From Streptomyces humidus (GTDB taxonomy: Bacteria > Actinomycetota > Actinomycetes > Streptomycetales > Streptomycetaceae): DNA of 64,000 nt. A model generated the notes under the pieces. That model saw only the letters and a program-made list of their open reading frames with translations, ran no database searches and was not told the origin of the DNA. Each line of letters starts with the position of its first letter. Positions within the stretch are counted from its first letter, which is position 1. This document shows, piece by piece, positions 15,789 to 24,996 of the stretch. Location: assembly GCF_014649655.1 (NCBI RefSeq), contig NZ_BMTL01000009.1, forward strand, positions 186,001-250,000, read 5' to 3'. Position numbers and translations under genes: made by a program.

Positions 15789-17249
15789 ATGTCGCCTTAC
15801 TTCACGGACCTGGCCCAGCAGTACATCGACGGCACATGGCGTCCGGGCACCGGGTCCTGGGACATCATCACCATCAACCCCTATGACGGCGAGAAGCTGG
15901 CCTCGATCACCATAGCCACGGCCGAGGAGGTCGACGAGGCGTACCGGGCCGCCGCCCGGGCCCAGAGGCAGTGGGCAGCGACCAACGCCTACGCCCGCCG
16001 CACGGTCTTCGAGAAGGTGCTGCGCCTGGTCGAGGAGCGCGAGGCGGAGATCAGCGCTCTCCTCGTCGACGAGGCCGGCGGCACCTTCGGCAAGGCCGCC
16101 TTCGAACTCCACCTCGCCAAGGAGTTCCTGCGCGAGTCGATCCACCTGTCGCTGCGCCCCGAGGGCCGCATCCTGCCCTCGCCGATCGACGGCAAGGAGA
16201 ACCGCGTCTACCGCGAGCCGGTCGGCGTGGTCGGTGTGATCAGCCCCTTCAACGTGCCCTTCCTGCTGTCGCTGAAGTCCGTCGCCCCGGCGCTCGCGCT
16301 CGGCAACGCAGTGGTGCTGAAGCCGCACCAGAGCACCCCGGTCTCCGGCGGCACCGTGATCGCCAAGCTCTTCGAGGACGCCGGCCTGCCGCCGGGCCTG
16401 CTGAACGTCGTCGTGACCGACATCGCCGAGATCGGCGACGCGTTCCTGGAGCACCCGGTCCCGCGGGTCATCTCCTTCACCGGCTCCGACAAGGTCGGCC
16501 GCCATGTCGCGACGGTCGCCGCCTCGCACTTCAAGCGGACCGTCATCGAACTCGGCGGCAACAGCGCGTTCGTGGTCCTGGACGACGCCGACGTCGACTA
16601 CGCGGTCGACGCCGCCGTGTTCAGCCGCTTCGTCCACCAGGGCCAGGTCTGCATGGCCGCCAACCGGATCCTGGTCGACCGTGCGCTCGCCGACGAGTTC
16701 ACCGAGAAGTTCGTCGCCAAGGTGCGCACCCTCAAGGCAGGCGATCCGCGCGACCCGCAGACCGCGATCGGCCCGGTGATCAACTCCTCGCAGGCGGAGG
16801 CCGTGTCCGGCGTCGTCGAGCAGGCGATCCGCGAGGGCGCGCACGCGCTGGTGCACGGTACGACGGTGGGCAACCTGGTGGAGCCGTCCGTCCTGGCCGA
16901 CCTCCCCGCCGACTCCGCGCTGCTCCGGCAGGAGGTCTTCGGACCCGTCGTGTTCGTGAACACCTTCGACGGCGAGGAGGAGGCCGTGCGCCTGGTCAAC
17001 GAGTCGCCGTACGGGCTGAGCGGCGCCGTCCACACCGCCGACGTCGAGCGCGGGGTGGCCTTCGCCAAGCAGATCGTCACCGGCATGTTCCACGTCAACG
17101 ACGCCACCGTGCACGACGAGCCGATCGTGCCCTTCGGCGGCGAGAAGAACTCCGGTGTCGGCCGCCTCAACGGCGAGACGACCCTGGAGGCCTTCACCAC
17201 CACCAGGTGGATCTCGGTCCAGCACGGCCGCAGCACGTTTCCCTTCTGA
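15789..17249 (+). CDS. Aldehyde dehydrogenase (benzaldehyde/vanillin-dehydrogenase-like)
   Basis: A 486-residue NAD(P)-dependent aldehyde dehydrogenase. Catalytic Cys288 (GQVCMAAN), general-base Glu254 (VIELGGNS), the oxyanion Asn154 (SPFNVPF) and Lys178 (VLKPHQS) are all present, as is the Rossmann motif FTGSDKVG. The ATG at 15789 is chosen because GAGGGA lies just upstream; a TTG at 15777 is in frame. The HQGQVCMAANRI context is the one I associate with aromatic-aldehyde dehydrogenases, but substrate is inferred. A PadR regulator follows. Confidence 0.9.
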   Translation: MSPYFTDLAQQYIDGTWRPGTGSWDIITINPYDGEKLASITIATAEEVDEAYRAAARAQRQWAATNAYARRTVFEKVLRLVEEREAEISALLVDEAGGTFGKAAFELHLAKEFLRESIHLSLRPEGRILPSPIDGKENRVYREPVGVVGVISPFNVPFLLSLKSVAPALALGNAVVLKPHQSTPVSGGTVIAKLFEDAGLPPGLLNVVVTDIAEIGDAFLEHPVPRVISFTGSDKVGRHVATVAASHFKRTVIELGGNSAFVVLDDADVDYAVDAAVFSRFVHQGQVCMAANRILVDRALADEFTEKFVAKVRTLKAGDPRDPQTAIGPVINSSQAEAVSGVVEQAIREGAHALVHGTTVGNLVEPSVLADLPADSALLRQEVFGPVVFVNTFDGEEEAVRLVNESPYGLSGAVHTADVERGVAFAKQIVTGMFHVNDATVHDEPIVPFGGEKNSGVGRLNGETTLEAFTTTRWISVQHGRSTFPF

Positions 17250-17300
17250 ACGGCGCCGGGCCGGGCCGTGCGGGTCGCGCGCCGACCACCCGGCGCGGAA

Positions 17301-17357
17301 GGCCGGGGCGGCCCGGTGCGGGAGGCCGGGGCGGCCCGGTGCGGGAGGCCGGGGCGG
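17301..17357 (+). repeat. 23-bp tandem repeat, 2.5 copies
   Basis: GGCCGGGGCGGCCCGGTGCG plus GGA repeats perfectly at 17301 and 17324, with a third partial unit to 17357. It lies between the aldehyde dehydrogenase stop and the PadR promoter. Confidence 0.85.
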
Positions 17358-17386
17358 TGGCCCGCGGGCGTCCGCCCGCCACGCCC

Positions 17387-17392
17387 TAACCT
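17387..17392 (+). promoter_or_regulatory. Leaderless -10 box of the PadR gene
   Basis: TAACCT ends exactly six bases before the ATG at 17399, and no ribosome-binding site fits in between. This is the -10 to start spacing expected when transcription begins at the first base of the start codon. Confidence 0.6.
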
Positions 17393-17398
17393 GGGCGC

Positions 17399-18040
17399 AT
17401 GTCAGCGATCCGTCTTCTCGTTCTGGGAGCCGTGCGTCAGCACGGGCGGGCCCACGGCTACCAGGTGCGCGGCGACCTCGAGTACTGGGGCGCCCACGAG
17501 TGGTCCCACGCCAAGCCGGGCTCGATCTACCACGCGCTGAAGCAGATGGCCAAGCAGGGACTGCTGCGTGAGCACGAGACGGCCCCGTCCACCGCGGGCG
17601 GCCCGCCGCGCACCGAGTACGAGATCACCGAGGCCGGCGCCGAGGAGTACTTCCGGCTGCTGCGCGACGCGCTGACCTCGTACGACCAGAAGACCGACGT
17701 GAAGTCGGCGGCCATCGGCTTCATGCTCGACCTCCCGCGCGCGGAGGCCGTGTCGCTGCTGGAGGAGCGCATCCGCGGCATCGAGGCGTGGCGCTCCGCC
17801 GTCACCGCGCACTACGTCCCCGAGGAGGGCCCGGAGCAGTTGGGCCACATCGGCGAGATCATGAACCTCTGGCTCCACACGGCCGACGGCGAGGCCGAGT
17901 GGACCCGCGGCCTGATCGCCCGCATCGAGGGCGGGGCGTACACCTTCGCGGGGGAGGGCGAGCCGTTCGTCGGCGTGCTGCGGGAGGGCGAGGACAACCC
18001 GTACGCCACGGGCGAGCGGCATCCGGGAGACCTTCGCTGA
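17399..18040 (+). CDS. PadR-family transcriptional regulator
   Basis: A 213-residue PadR regulator. The N-terminal winged helix spans about 1-80 (LVLGAVRQHGRAHGYQVRGD ... PGSIYHALKQMAKQGLLREH, then the wing ending RTEYEITEAGAEEY). The C-terminal helical dimerisation domain is of the Vir_act_alpha_C type. PadR proteins typically repress detoxification or efflux genes and respond to small aromatic ligands. The likely regulated gene is the aldehyde dehydrogenase immediately upstream or a distant target; I cannot tell which. Confidence 0.92.
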   Translation: MSAIRLLVLGAVRQHGRAHGYQVRGDLEYWGAHEWSHAKPGSIYHALKQMAKQGLLREHETAPSTAGGPPRTEYEITEAGAEEYFRLLRDALTSYDQKTDVKSAAIGFMLDLPRAEAVSLLEERIRGIEAWRSAVTAHYVPEEGPEQLGHIGEIMNLWLHTADGEAEWTRGLIARIEGGAYTFAGEGEPFVGVLREGEDNPYATGERHPGDLR

Positions 18041-18295
18041 CACGTCGACGCGCCAGGTGTCCGGCCGCAACGGCATGGACGACCGAATCCTCACCGGTGT
18101 GACCTTGCCCCGGCTCCCGGCCCCCGGCCCCCGGCCCCCGGCCTTCGGCTCCAGGTCCCGGTCCTGGGCCGTGCGGCCCGGGACCGCCGTGCCCCGCTCG
18201 TCCGGACCGTCCCTCGTGGACCGCGGCCGCGCGATCGCCGACGGCACGGCCGGCGAACCCGGCGTGCGTCCGCCCGCCCGCCCGCGGCCGGTCTC

Positions 18296-19702
18296 CTAGT
18301 GGTGGAAACTCGTCGCCGCGCTCTTGTCCCGGATCGCGGGACCCGACTGCCGTCGCAGGTCCGGCAGCAGCCGGGTGAGGTCCTCCATGAACAGGTCGGC
18401 GAGGTCCTCCGAGAAGCCGTTTCTGCACACGACGCGTAGGACGGACAGGTCCTCCCGATTCGCCGGGAAGGTGTACGCGGGCACCAGCCAGCCGCTCTCG
18501 CGCATCCGCCGGGAGACGTCGAAGACGTCGAACGAGTCCACGCCCTCCGCCGTGGTGAAGGCGAACACCGGAAGTTCGTCGCCCCGGGTGAGGAGCCGGA
18601 AGTCGCCGAGCGCCTCCACCTGCCCGGCCATGCGTCCGGCCACGTCCCGCGTGGTCTGCTGGACCGCCCGGTAGCCCTCGCGGCCGAGTCGCAGCAGCGT
18701 GTAGTACTGCGCGACGACCTGGGCGCCCGGGCGGGAGAAGTTGAGCGCGAAGGTGGGCATGTCGCCGCCCAGGTAGTTCACACGGAACACGAGCTCCTCC
18801 GGCAGGGCCTCCTTGTCGCGCCACAGCGCCCAGCCCACCCCCGGGTACACCAGCCCGTACTTGTGCCCCGAGGTGTTGATGGACGCCACGCGCGGGAGGC
18901 GGAAGTCCCAGACCAGGTCCTCGTCGAGGAACGGCGCGATCATCGCGCCGGACGCGCCGTCGACGTGGACCGGGACGTCCAGGCCGGTGCGCTCCTGGAG
19001 GGAGTCCAGCGCCGCGCACAGCTCGGCGATCGGCTCGTAGGACCCGTCGAAGGTGGACCCGAGGATGCCGACGACCCCGATGGTGTTCTCGTCGCACAGT
19101 TCGGCCGCGAGCTGCGGGTCGAGGTGGAAGCGCTCCCCCTCCATGGGGACCAGGCGGGCCTCCACCTCCCAGAAGTTGCAGAACTTCTCCCAGCAGACCT
19201 GGACGTTGATCCCCATCACGAGGTTCGGACGCGCCCCCGGATAGCGGTCGGCGTTGCGCCGCGCCCACCGTCGCTTCATCGCCATTCCGGCGAGCATGCA
19301 CGCCTCGCTCGACCCGGTCGTCGAACAGCCCACGGCCGCCGAGGGGTCGGGCGCGTTCCACAGGTCGGCGAGCATCGCCACACAGCGCCGCTCCAGCTCG
19401 GCGGTGCGCGGGTACTCGTCCTTGTCGATCATGTTCTTGTCCCGGCACTCCGCCATCAGGATGCCGGCCTGCGGCTCCATCCACGTGGTCACGAAGGTGG
19501 CCAGGTTGAGGCGCGCGTTGCCGTCCAGCATGAGTTCGTCGCGCACCAGCTGATACGCCGTCGACGGGGACGTCGGGCCGTCCGGCAGCCGGTGCTTGGG
19601 CGGCGCCTCGGTCATGCCGGTGACCGGATCCGCCTCCCCGTAGAAGGGATTGACGGACAGTGGACGCTCGTCGGACTTCTGGGAACCTTTGTGCAACGGC
19701 AT
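18296..19702 (-). CDS. gad: Glutamate decarboxylase
   Basis: A 468-residue PLP enzyme converting glutamate to 4-aminobutyrate plus CO2. The PLP lysine is Lys281 in SGHKYGLVYPG. The cofactor-ring aspartate is Asp248 (HVDGASGAMI), and the substrate-side GCSTTGSSEACMLAG is at 125-139. The protein ends SAATSFHH, comparable to the His-containing tail that in E. coli GadB closes the active site at neutral pH. No antiporter gene is adjacent, so acid-resistance use is uncertain and a GABA-shunt role is equally possible. Confidence 0.93.
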   Translation of the reverse strand: MPLHKGSQKSDERPLSVNPFYGEADPVTGMTEAPPKHRLPDGPTSPSTAYQLVRDELMLDGNARLNLATFVTTWMEPQAGILMAECRDKNMIDKDEYPRTAELERRCVAMLADLWNAPDPSAAVGCSTTGSSEACMLAGMAMKRRWARRNADRYPGARPNLVMGINVQVCWEKFCNFWEVEARLVPMEGERFHLDPQLAAELCDENTIGVVGILGSTFDGSYEPIAELCAALDSLQERTGLDVPVHVDGASGAMIAPFLDEDLVWDFRLPRVASINTSGHKYGLVYPGVGWALWRDKEALPEELVFRVNYLGGDMPTFALNFSRPGAQVVAQYYTLLRLGREGYRAVQQTTRDVAGRMAGQVEALGDFRLLTRGDELPVFAFTTAEGVDSFDVFDVSRRMRESGWLVPAYTFPANREDLSVLRVVCRNGFSEDLADLFMEDLTRLLPDLRRQSGPAIRDKSAATSFHH

Positions 19703-20193
19703 GGAATGCCTCCTGAAGGATCGAACGGGTGTCAGCGGACCGAAGTTCCGTCCGTGCGCAACTGCCTCTGCGGCGGCCCCGTCACCAGCGGCGGCCCCGT
19801 CACCAGAGGCGGGGCGGGCAGCGAGGCGACGTGGAGCAGTGCGGTGCTCGACGCCGGGGCCGGTGTGCCGCGGCGCCCGAGGCCGGCGCCGCCGTTCGGC
19901 GGCGTCGCACGGCGGTGTCGTCCTGGGCCTGCCAGGGGCCCTGGGCGGCCCGCTGACGCGCTTCGGGAGACCGGACGAGGTCGGGGGCCCACGCCCGGCC
20001 CCGGGCGCCGCGGCGCGCCGGCCGGCCCCGGCCGGCGGAGCGGGCGGGATCGACGGCAGCAGGGTGCGCGCCGTCGCCGCCGGAGCGGTGGGCGAATACT
20101 GCGAGGTGTCTGGACCACGGCCTCACGATAAACGGACGAAACGGACACTACATCCGGGCGCGGACGCCTCCGGGGAGATCCGGGGAGACCGGC
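19703..20193. other. Intergenic region with an 18-bp tandem repeat
   Basis: No gene is supported between the divergent gad and tipA starts; the open frames are low-complexity shadows. A perfect 18-bp tandem repeat (CGGCGGCCCCGTCACCAG) lies at 19771-19806. The right end leads into the tipA promoter. Confidence 0.55.
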
Positions 20194-20224
20194 TTGCACC
20201 TCACGCGACGTGAGGACGCATCGT
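20194..20224 (+). promoter_or_regulatory. tipA promoter with TipAL-binding inverted repeat
   Basis: A -35 TTGCAC at 20194-20199 is followed by an inverted repeat, CCTCACG-CGA-CGTGAGG, at 20199-20215. The -10 region is around 20219-20224, giving the long 19-bp spacer typical of MerR-activated promoters. It closely resembles the known S. lividans tipA promoter, which is activated by TipAL bound to thiostrepton-type peptides. Confidence 0.88.
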
Positions 20225-20253
20225 GGAGGCGTACCGGGAAGGGGGCGGACGAA

Positions 20254-21015
20254 GTGAGCTACTCCGTAGGACAGGTCGCCGGATTCGCCGGTGTCACGGT
20301 GCGCACGCTGCACCACTACGACGACATCGGGCTGCTCGTCCCCGGCGGGCGCAGCCACGCGGGCCACCGGCGCTACGACGAGGCCGACCTCGACCGGCTG
20401 CAGCAGATCCTGTTCTACCGCGAGCTCGGCTTCCCGCTCGAGGAGGTCGCGGCCCTGCTCGACGACCCGGCGGCCGACCCGCGCGCGCACCTGCGCCGCC
20501 GGCACGAACTGCTGACCGCCCGGATCGGGAGACTGCAGGAGATGGCCGAGGCCGTGGAACACGCCATGGAGGCACGCAAGATGGGCATCAACCTCACACC
20601 CGATGAACGGTTCGAGGTCTTCGGCGACAAGGACCCCGAGCAGTACGCCGAAGAGGCGGAACAGCGCTGGGGCGGCACCGAGGCGTACGCCGAGTCGCAG
20701 CGCCGCGTCGCCCGCTACACCAAGGCCGACTGGAAGCGGCTGCAGGCCGAGGTCGACGCCTGGAGCGAGCGCTACTCCGCCCTGGTGGCCGCCGGCGAGC
20801 CGGCTACCGGCGACGAGGCCATGGACCTGGCCGAGGAACACCGCACGCACATCGGCGCCTGGTACTACGACTGCCCACCCGAGATGCACCGCTGCCTGGG
20901 TGAGATGTACGTCTCCGACGAGCGCTTCAAGGCGTTCTACGACGCCATGCACCCGGGCCTCGCCGAACACCTCAGGGAGGCGATCCTGGCGAACGCGTCC
21001 CGGCGCACGGGGTGA
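20254..21015 (+). CDS. tipA: TipAL thiopeptide-responsive MerR-family activator
   Basis: A 253-residue MerR regulator nearly matching the S. lividans TipAL layout. A winged helix-turn-helix (YSVGQVAGFAGVTVRTLHHY) occupies residues 1-70, a dimerisation helix about 75-109, and the TipAS antibiotic-recognition domain 110-253. Cys207 and Cys214 (YYDCPPEMHRCLGEMYV) correspond to the cysteines involved in covalent thiopeptide capture. The GTG at 20254 gives the family's MSYSVGQ start. An internal start makes the separate TipAS product. Confidence 0.95.
   Translation: MSYSVGQVAGFAGVTVRTLHHYDDIGLLVPGGRSHAGHRRYDEADLDRLQQILFYRELGFPLEEVAALLDDPAADPRAHLRRRHELLTARIGRLQEMAEAVEHAMEARKMGINLTPDERFEVFGDKDPEQYAEEAEQRWGGTEAYAESQRRVARYTKADWKRLQAEVDAWSERYSALVAAGEPATGDEAMDLAEEHRTHIGAWYYDCPPEMHRCLGEMYVSDERFKAFYDAMHPGLAEHLREAILANASRRTG
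20581..21015 (+). CDS. tipA: TipAS, antibiotic-binding domain from an internal start
   Basis: An internal ATG (MGINLTPDERFEVFG) has a good GGAGG eight bases upstream and would give a 144-residue protein, the size reported for TipAS. In S. lividans TipAS is made in large excess over TipAL and sequesters thiopeptides, giving low-level resistance. The conserved start context and length support the same here. Confidence 0.8.
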   Translation: MGINLTPDERFEVFGDKDPEQYAEEAEQRWGGTEAYAESQRRVARYTKADWKRLQAEVDAWSERYSALVAAGEPATGDEAMDLAEEHRTHIGAWYYDCPPEMHRCLGEMYVSDERFKAFYDAMHPGLAEHLREAILANASRRTG

Positions 21016-21061
21016 GCCGCGACCCGGCGGTCCTGGTCCGGGGCTGCTCCCGGGCCAGGAC

Positions 21062-21427
21062 CTACTCCCGGGCCAGGACCACGGCGGTCCCGTAGGCGCA
21101 CACCTCGGTGCCCACGTCGGCCGCCTCCGTCACGTCGAAGCGGAACATCAGCACACCGTTGGCTCCCCGCGCGCGTGCCTGCTCGACCAGCCGCTCCATG
21201 GCCTGGTTGCGGGTCTCCACCAGGGTCTTGGTCAGCCCCTTGAGCTCACCGCCGATCATCGACTTCAGGCCCGCGCCGATCTGACTGCCCAGATGCCGTG
21301 AGCGCACCGTCAGCCCGAAGACCTCGCCGATGACCTGCTGCACCCGGAACCCGGGCACGTCGTTCGTGGTGACGACCAGTACGTCCGGCTGGGGGCCCTG
21401 CCCGCCGCCGTAATCCTCGATACCCAT
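21062..21427 (-). CDS. YbjQ/UPF0145 family protein
   Basis: A 121-residue protein of the YbjQ (heavy-metal-binding-like) family: LVVTTNDVPGFRVQQVIGEV near the N-terminus, RSRHLGSQIGAGLKSMIGGE in the middle, and GANGVLMFRFD and EVCAYGTAVVL at the end. YbjQ proteins form homopentamers; the function is unknown. The last codons are partly duplicated just after the stop as a 16-bp direct repeat (CTCCCGGGCCAGGACC). Confidence 0.92.
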   Translation of the reverse strand: MGIEDYGGGQGPQPDVLVVTTNDVPGFRVQQVIGEVFGLTVRSRHLGSQIGAGLKSMIGGELKGLTKTLVETRNQAMERLVEQARARGANGVLMFRFDVTEAADVGTEVCAYGTAVVLARE

Positions 21428-21568
21428 GGCTCACAGCTTCGCCCCGGAGGGCGCACTGTGCATCCCGGAGACGTCCGTGGAACCTGGGGCTGACGCATTG
21501 CGTTGATAGCTTTGTCCGGCTGCAGCATGGACGCTGTACGTTCCCCCACCCGTCAGGAGCCCGGAAGC

Positions 21569-22582
21569 GTGACGACGATCGCCCTCGGACCGAGCTGGCT
21601 GGACCCCGACTACCTGCTCGACACCTTCGGTATCTGGGGTCTGCTGCTCATCGTCTTCGCGGAGTCCGGCCTGCTGATCGGGTTCTTCCTCCCCGGCGAC
21701 TCCCTGCTGTTCACCGCCGGCCTGCTGATCACGTCCAACCAGCTGGACTTCCCGCTGTGGGGCGCGGTCGCGTTGATCTGCGCCGCCGCGATCCTGGGCG
21801 ACCAGGCGGGCTACATGTTCGGCAAGAAGGTCGGACCGTCGCTGTTCAACCGCCCGGACTCCCGGCTCTTCAAACAGGAGAACGTCACCAAGGCGCACGA
21901 GTTCTTCGAGAAGCACGGCCCGAAGTCCCTGATCCTGGCCCGCTTCGTCCCCATCGTGCGCACCTTCACGCCGATCATCGCCGGCGTCAGCGGCATGCGG
22001 TACCGCTCCTTCCTGACCTTCAACGTCATCGGCGGCGTCCTGTGGGGCGCGGGCGTCACCCTGCTCGGCTCCTGGCTCGGCAACATCGACTTCGTCAAGA
22101 AGAACATCGAAGCGATGCTCATCCTGATCGTCCTGCTCTCCGTGGTCCCGATCATCATCGAGTTCGCGCGGGCCCGCTCCAAGTCCAAGAAGGCCGCGTC
22201 CCAGGCCGCGCCGCAGGCCGCGTCGCAGGCCCCTGAGCAGCACCGGCCCCACCAGCAGCAGTTCCCGGTCATGGACGACGCGACGACCCGGCTCCGCCGG
22301 ATCGACCAGCACGACCAGCAGTACCCGTACGGCGACCAGAACCAGAACCACGGCCAGGATCACGGTCGGCAAGGCCGACAGGGCGACTACTACGGCGCGC
22401 AGCAGTACCCGCAACAGCAGCCGTACCCCCAGCGGCAGCGTCAGCGGCACGCCCAGGACGACTGGCCGCAGCCGCAGCCGCAGCCGCAGCCGCAGCCGCA
22501 GCAGGAACAGCCGTACGGGGCTCAGCACAACGGCCACGACGGCCCCAACGGCCAGTACCCCTACGACAACCAGGGCTACTAG
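21569..22582 (+). CDS. DedA-family membrane protein with long Gln-rich tail
   Basis: A 337-residue DedA (SNARE-associated/VTT domain) protein. The domain includes FAESGLLIGFFLPGDSLLF, GDQAGYMFGKKVG and the signature FxRxxPxxRTF (ARFVPIVRTFTPIIAG). DedA proteins act as lipid-carrier or phospholipid flippases. Residues about 215-337 are cytoplasmic and disordered, rich in Gln/Pro/Tyr/His, including (PQ)n repeats. The GTG at 21569 with AGGAG upstream is favoured over an in-frame ATG at 21527. Confidence 0.9.
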   Translation: MTTIALGPSWLDPDYLLDTFGIWGLLLIVFAESGLLIGFFLPGDSLLFTAGLLITSNQLDFPLWGAVALICAAAILGDQAGYMFGKKVGPSLFNRPDSRLFKQENVTKAHEFFEKHGPKSLILARFVPIVRTFTPIIAGVSGMRYRSFLTFNVIGGVLWGAGVTLLGSWLGNIDFVKKNIEAMLILIVLLSVVPIIIEFARARSKSKKAASQAAPQAASQAPEQHRPHQQQFPVMDDATTRLRRIDQHDQQYPYGDQNQNHGQDHGRQGRQGDYYGAQQYPQQQPYPQRQRQRHAQDDWPQPQPQPQPQPQQEQPYGAQHNGHDGPNGQYPYDNQGY

Positions 22583-22627
22583 AAACGACAACCGGGGCTA
22601 CGGGAAACCGCGTACAGGGACGGGGGG

Positions 22628-24292
22628 TCAGAAACCCCTCGTCCGCTTGGCGGCCCGCCGCTTCTCCTGGGAGCCGATCCGCAGGAACATCCGGGACACC
22701 TCGGACCCCAGGTTCACCCCGATCGCGATGGCCATCGCGAGCGCCGCGGCCTTGGTGATCGACACCAGCCCCGCGTCCACCTTGCTCTGCGCGATGGCCA
22801 GCAGCCCGAAGTAGGTCGCCGAACCCGGCAGCAGGGGTCCGATCGCGGCGGTCGTGTACGGCAGCGCCGAAGCGAACCGGTAGCGCGCCAGCAACTGCCC
22901 GAACAAGCCGACCACCCCGGCCGCGACGGCCGTGGACGCGACGGGCGAGATGTCGCCGGTGTAGCGCATCGCCCCGTACACCGACCAGGCGACACCTCCG
23001 TTGAGGGTCACCGCGACCACGGTGGACCGCTCCTGCTGCAACAGCACGGCGAACGTCAGGGACAGCAGCATCGACGCCCCGATCTGCCACAGCGGCCGCT
23101 TGGTGACGCCCAGGGCCGCGTCCGGATTGAGATGCGCGCCGAGCTGCACCCCGACGTAGAGCATCACCAGCACCCCGGCCACGATGCCCACGAAGAAGTA
23201 CATGACCTCCAGCAGACGGGCGGCCGCGGTGATGTAGAAGCCGGTCAGACCGTCCTGGACGCCCGCCACCAGCGCCCGCCCGGGCAGCAGCGCGAACAGC
23301 CCACCCGTGATGACCGCGGACGCCTTCACGTCGACGTGGGACAGCGTCAGCGCGATGCCGATCGCGGCCGGGGGCATCGCGGCGACCAGGAACTGGTAGA
23401 ACTCCGGCAGCCCGCGCCCCGCGCACAGCCACGCCAGCCGGTCGCCGAGCATCGCGCCGAGCATGGCCGCCACGAACACGACCAGGTCACCGCCGACCAG
23501 CACCGAGGCCGCGCCCGCGAGCAGCCCGCTCGCCGAGGTCAGCACCCAGGTCGGGTACGGGTGCCGGTTACGGCGCATCTCCGCGAGCCGCCGGTAGGCC
23601 TCCTCCAGCGAGAGATGGCTCTCCGGGTCGCTCAGGTCGTCCACGAGCCGGAAGACGGCCGCCAGACGCGTGTAGTCGGTGCCCCGGCGGCGCACCGTCC
23701 GCGACGCCGTCACCGGGTCCTCCACCAGGGACGGCTGGTACGAGATCGACAAAAGCGTGAAGGTGACGTTCGGCTCACAGCGGTCGAGCCCGTAGGAGCG
23801 GCACACCGCGAACATCGCGGCCTCCACGTCCTCGGCGCCCTCCCCGCCCGCCAGCAGCAACTCGCCGATGCGCAGCGTCAGGTCGAGCACCCTGGGGACG
23901 GCCGGACCGTCCTCCTCCGCCGTCTTCGGCCCCGGCTCCGGAGCGGGCCGTTCGGCCACCGGCATCCGCAGCATCGTGCGCATCCGGTCCTGCCAGGGCA
24001 GGTCCTTGATCAGGCTCACCACCGGGACGCCGTCGGCCGGGGTGAAGGCGGCCGGGGCCTGCCGGGCGCTGTACGTGCTCGGCGGGCTGAACGCCGACCC
24101 CTCGCCCTCGCCGGCGACCGGCTGGACCACGTCCAGCCCCGCCGGGACGGCGAACTCGGACGTGGTCTCCGGCTCACCCACGGGTTTGGCGACGGCCAGA
24201 CCCGACGGAATCGCGAACTCGGACGTGATCTCGGGGTCGAAGGCACTCCTCGCCTCGTCCGACTGCGGCTTGCGGTCCTCCGCCTCCGACAC
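22628..24292 (-). CDS. Threonine/serine exporter (ThrE family) membrane protein
   Basis: A 554-residue protein with a long acidic cytoplasmic N-terminus. It is followed by a ThrE domain (RIGELLLAGGEGAEDVEAAM at about 135-155) and around ten membrane segments. The two halves correspond to the fused ThrE and ThrE_2 (DUF1212/DUF3815) regions of C. glutamicum ThrE, which exports threonine and serine. Substrate in Streptomyces is inferred. The N-terminus repeats the phrase 'TSEFA[IV]P[AS]GL' twice. Confidence 0.88.
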   Translation of the reverse strand: MSEAEDRKPQSDEARSAFDPEITSEFAIPSGLAVAKPVGEPETTSEFAVPAGLDVVQPVAGEGEGSAFSPPSTYSARQAPAAFTPADGVPVVSLIKDLPWQDRMRTMLRMPVAERPAPEPGPKTAEEDGPAVPRVLDLTLRIGELLLAGGEGAEDVEAAMFAVCRSYGLDRCEPNVTFTLLSISYQPSLVEDPVTASRTVRRRGTDYTRLAAVFRLVDDLSDPESHLSLEEAYRRLAEMRRNRHPYPTWVLTSASGLLAGAASVLVGGDLVVFVAAMLGAMLGDRLAWLCAGRGLPEFYQFLVAAMPPAAIGIALTLSHVDVKASAVITGGLFALLPGRALVAGVQDGLTGFYITAAARLLEVMYFFVGIVAGVLVMLYVGVQLGAHLNPDAALGVTKRPLWQIGASMLLSLTFAVLLQQERSTVVAVTLNGGVAWSVYGAMRYTGDISPVASTAVAAGVVGLFGQLLARYRFASALPYTTAAIGPLLPGSATYFGLLAIAQSKVDAGLVSITKAAALAMAIAIGVNLGSEVSRMFLRIGSQEKRRAAKRTRGF

Positions 24293-24419
24293 TCAGCAAC
24301 GCTCCCTGGAACGACACCTTCCGTGGCCCCAGTATGCGCACAGACGCGCGAAAGGGCCGCACGCGCCTGCGTGCAGCCCTTCACCTACCTCTGCGCAGGC
24401 GTTTCACACCGCGGGTCCC

Positions 24420-24911
24420 TCAGTGACCGCCCTGGTCCTTGAAGCGCTTGTAGGACCGCTCGATCTCGGCCTCGGCGTCGGTGCGGCCGACCCAGTCGGC
24501 GCCCTCGACGGACTTGCCGGGCTCCAGGTCCTTGTAGACCTCGAAGAAGTGCTGGATCTCCAGGCGGTCGAACTCCGACACGTGGTGGATGTCGCGAAGG
24601 TGCTCCACGCGCGGGTCGGTCGACGGGACGCACAGCAGCTTGTCGTCGCCGCCGGCCTCGTCCGTCATCCGGAACATGCCGATGGCGCGGCACCGGATGA
24701 GGCAGCCCGGGAAGGTCGGCTCGTCCAGGATGACCAGCGCGTCGAGCGGGTCGCCGTCCTCGCCGAGAGTGTTCTCGACGAAGCCGTAGTCGGTCGGGTA
24801 GGCGGTCGAGGTGAAGAGTCGACGGTCCAGGCGGATCCGACCGGTCTCGTGGTCCACCTCGTACTTGTTCCGCGAACCCTTCGGGATCTCGATCGTGACG
24901 TCGAACTCCAC
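24420..24911 (-). CDS. ppa: Inorganic pyrophosphatase
   Basis: A 163-residue soluble family I pyrophosphatase hydrolysing PPi to phosphate. The signature [10 protein letters not shown] carries the metal-binding aspartates, with [14 protein letters not shown] and [11 protein letters not shown] providing further active-site residues. The GTG at 24911 has GGAGGAA upstream and gives the usual [17 protein letters not shown] start, so the ATG codons farther upstream are not used. Divergent from dacB. Confidence 0.97.
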   Translation of the reverse strand: MEFDVTIEIPKGSRNKYEVDHETGRIRLDRRLFTSTAYPTDYGFVENTLGEDGDPLDALVILDEPTFPGCLIRCRAIGMFRMTDEAGGDDKLLCVPSTDPRVEHLRDIHHVSEFDRLEIQHFFEVYKDLEPGKSVEGADWVGRTDAEAEIERSYKRFKDQGGH

Positions 24912-24996
24912 CGGTGGTTCCTCCATGATCAGCACATAGTTCTGGTGGTTAAGTGTCCCTCACGCAGGTGTGTGATCGCGAAAGGGGCTGGTGTTC

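Noticed and set aside
18108..18150. CCCGGCC runs between padR and gad as a repeat element or CRISPR-like array
   Set aside because: Simple short low-complexity runs with no spacer structure; nowhere in the window is there a regular repeat-spacer array.
19650..20213. A 187-codon frame between gad and tipA
   Set aside because: It overlaps the gad start and the tipA promoter and has low-complexity composition.
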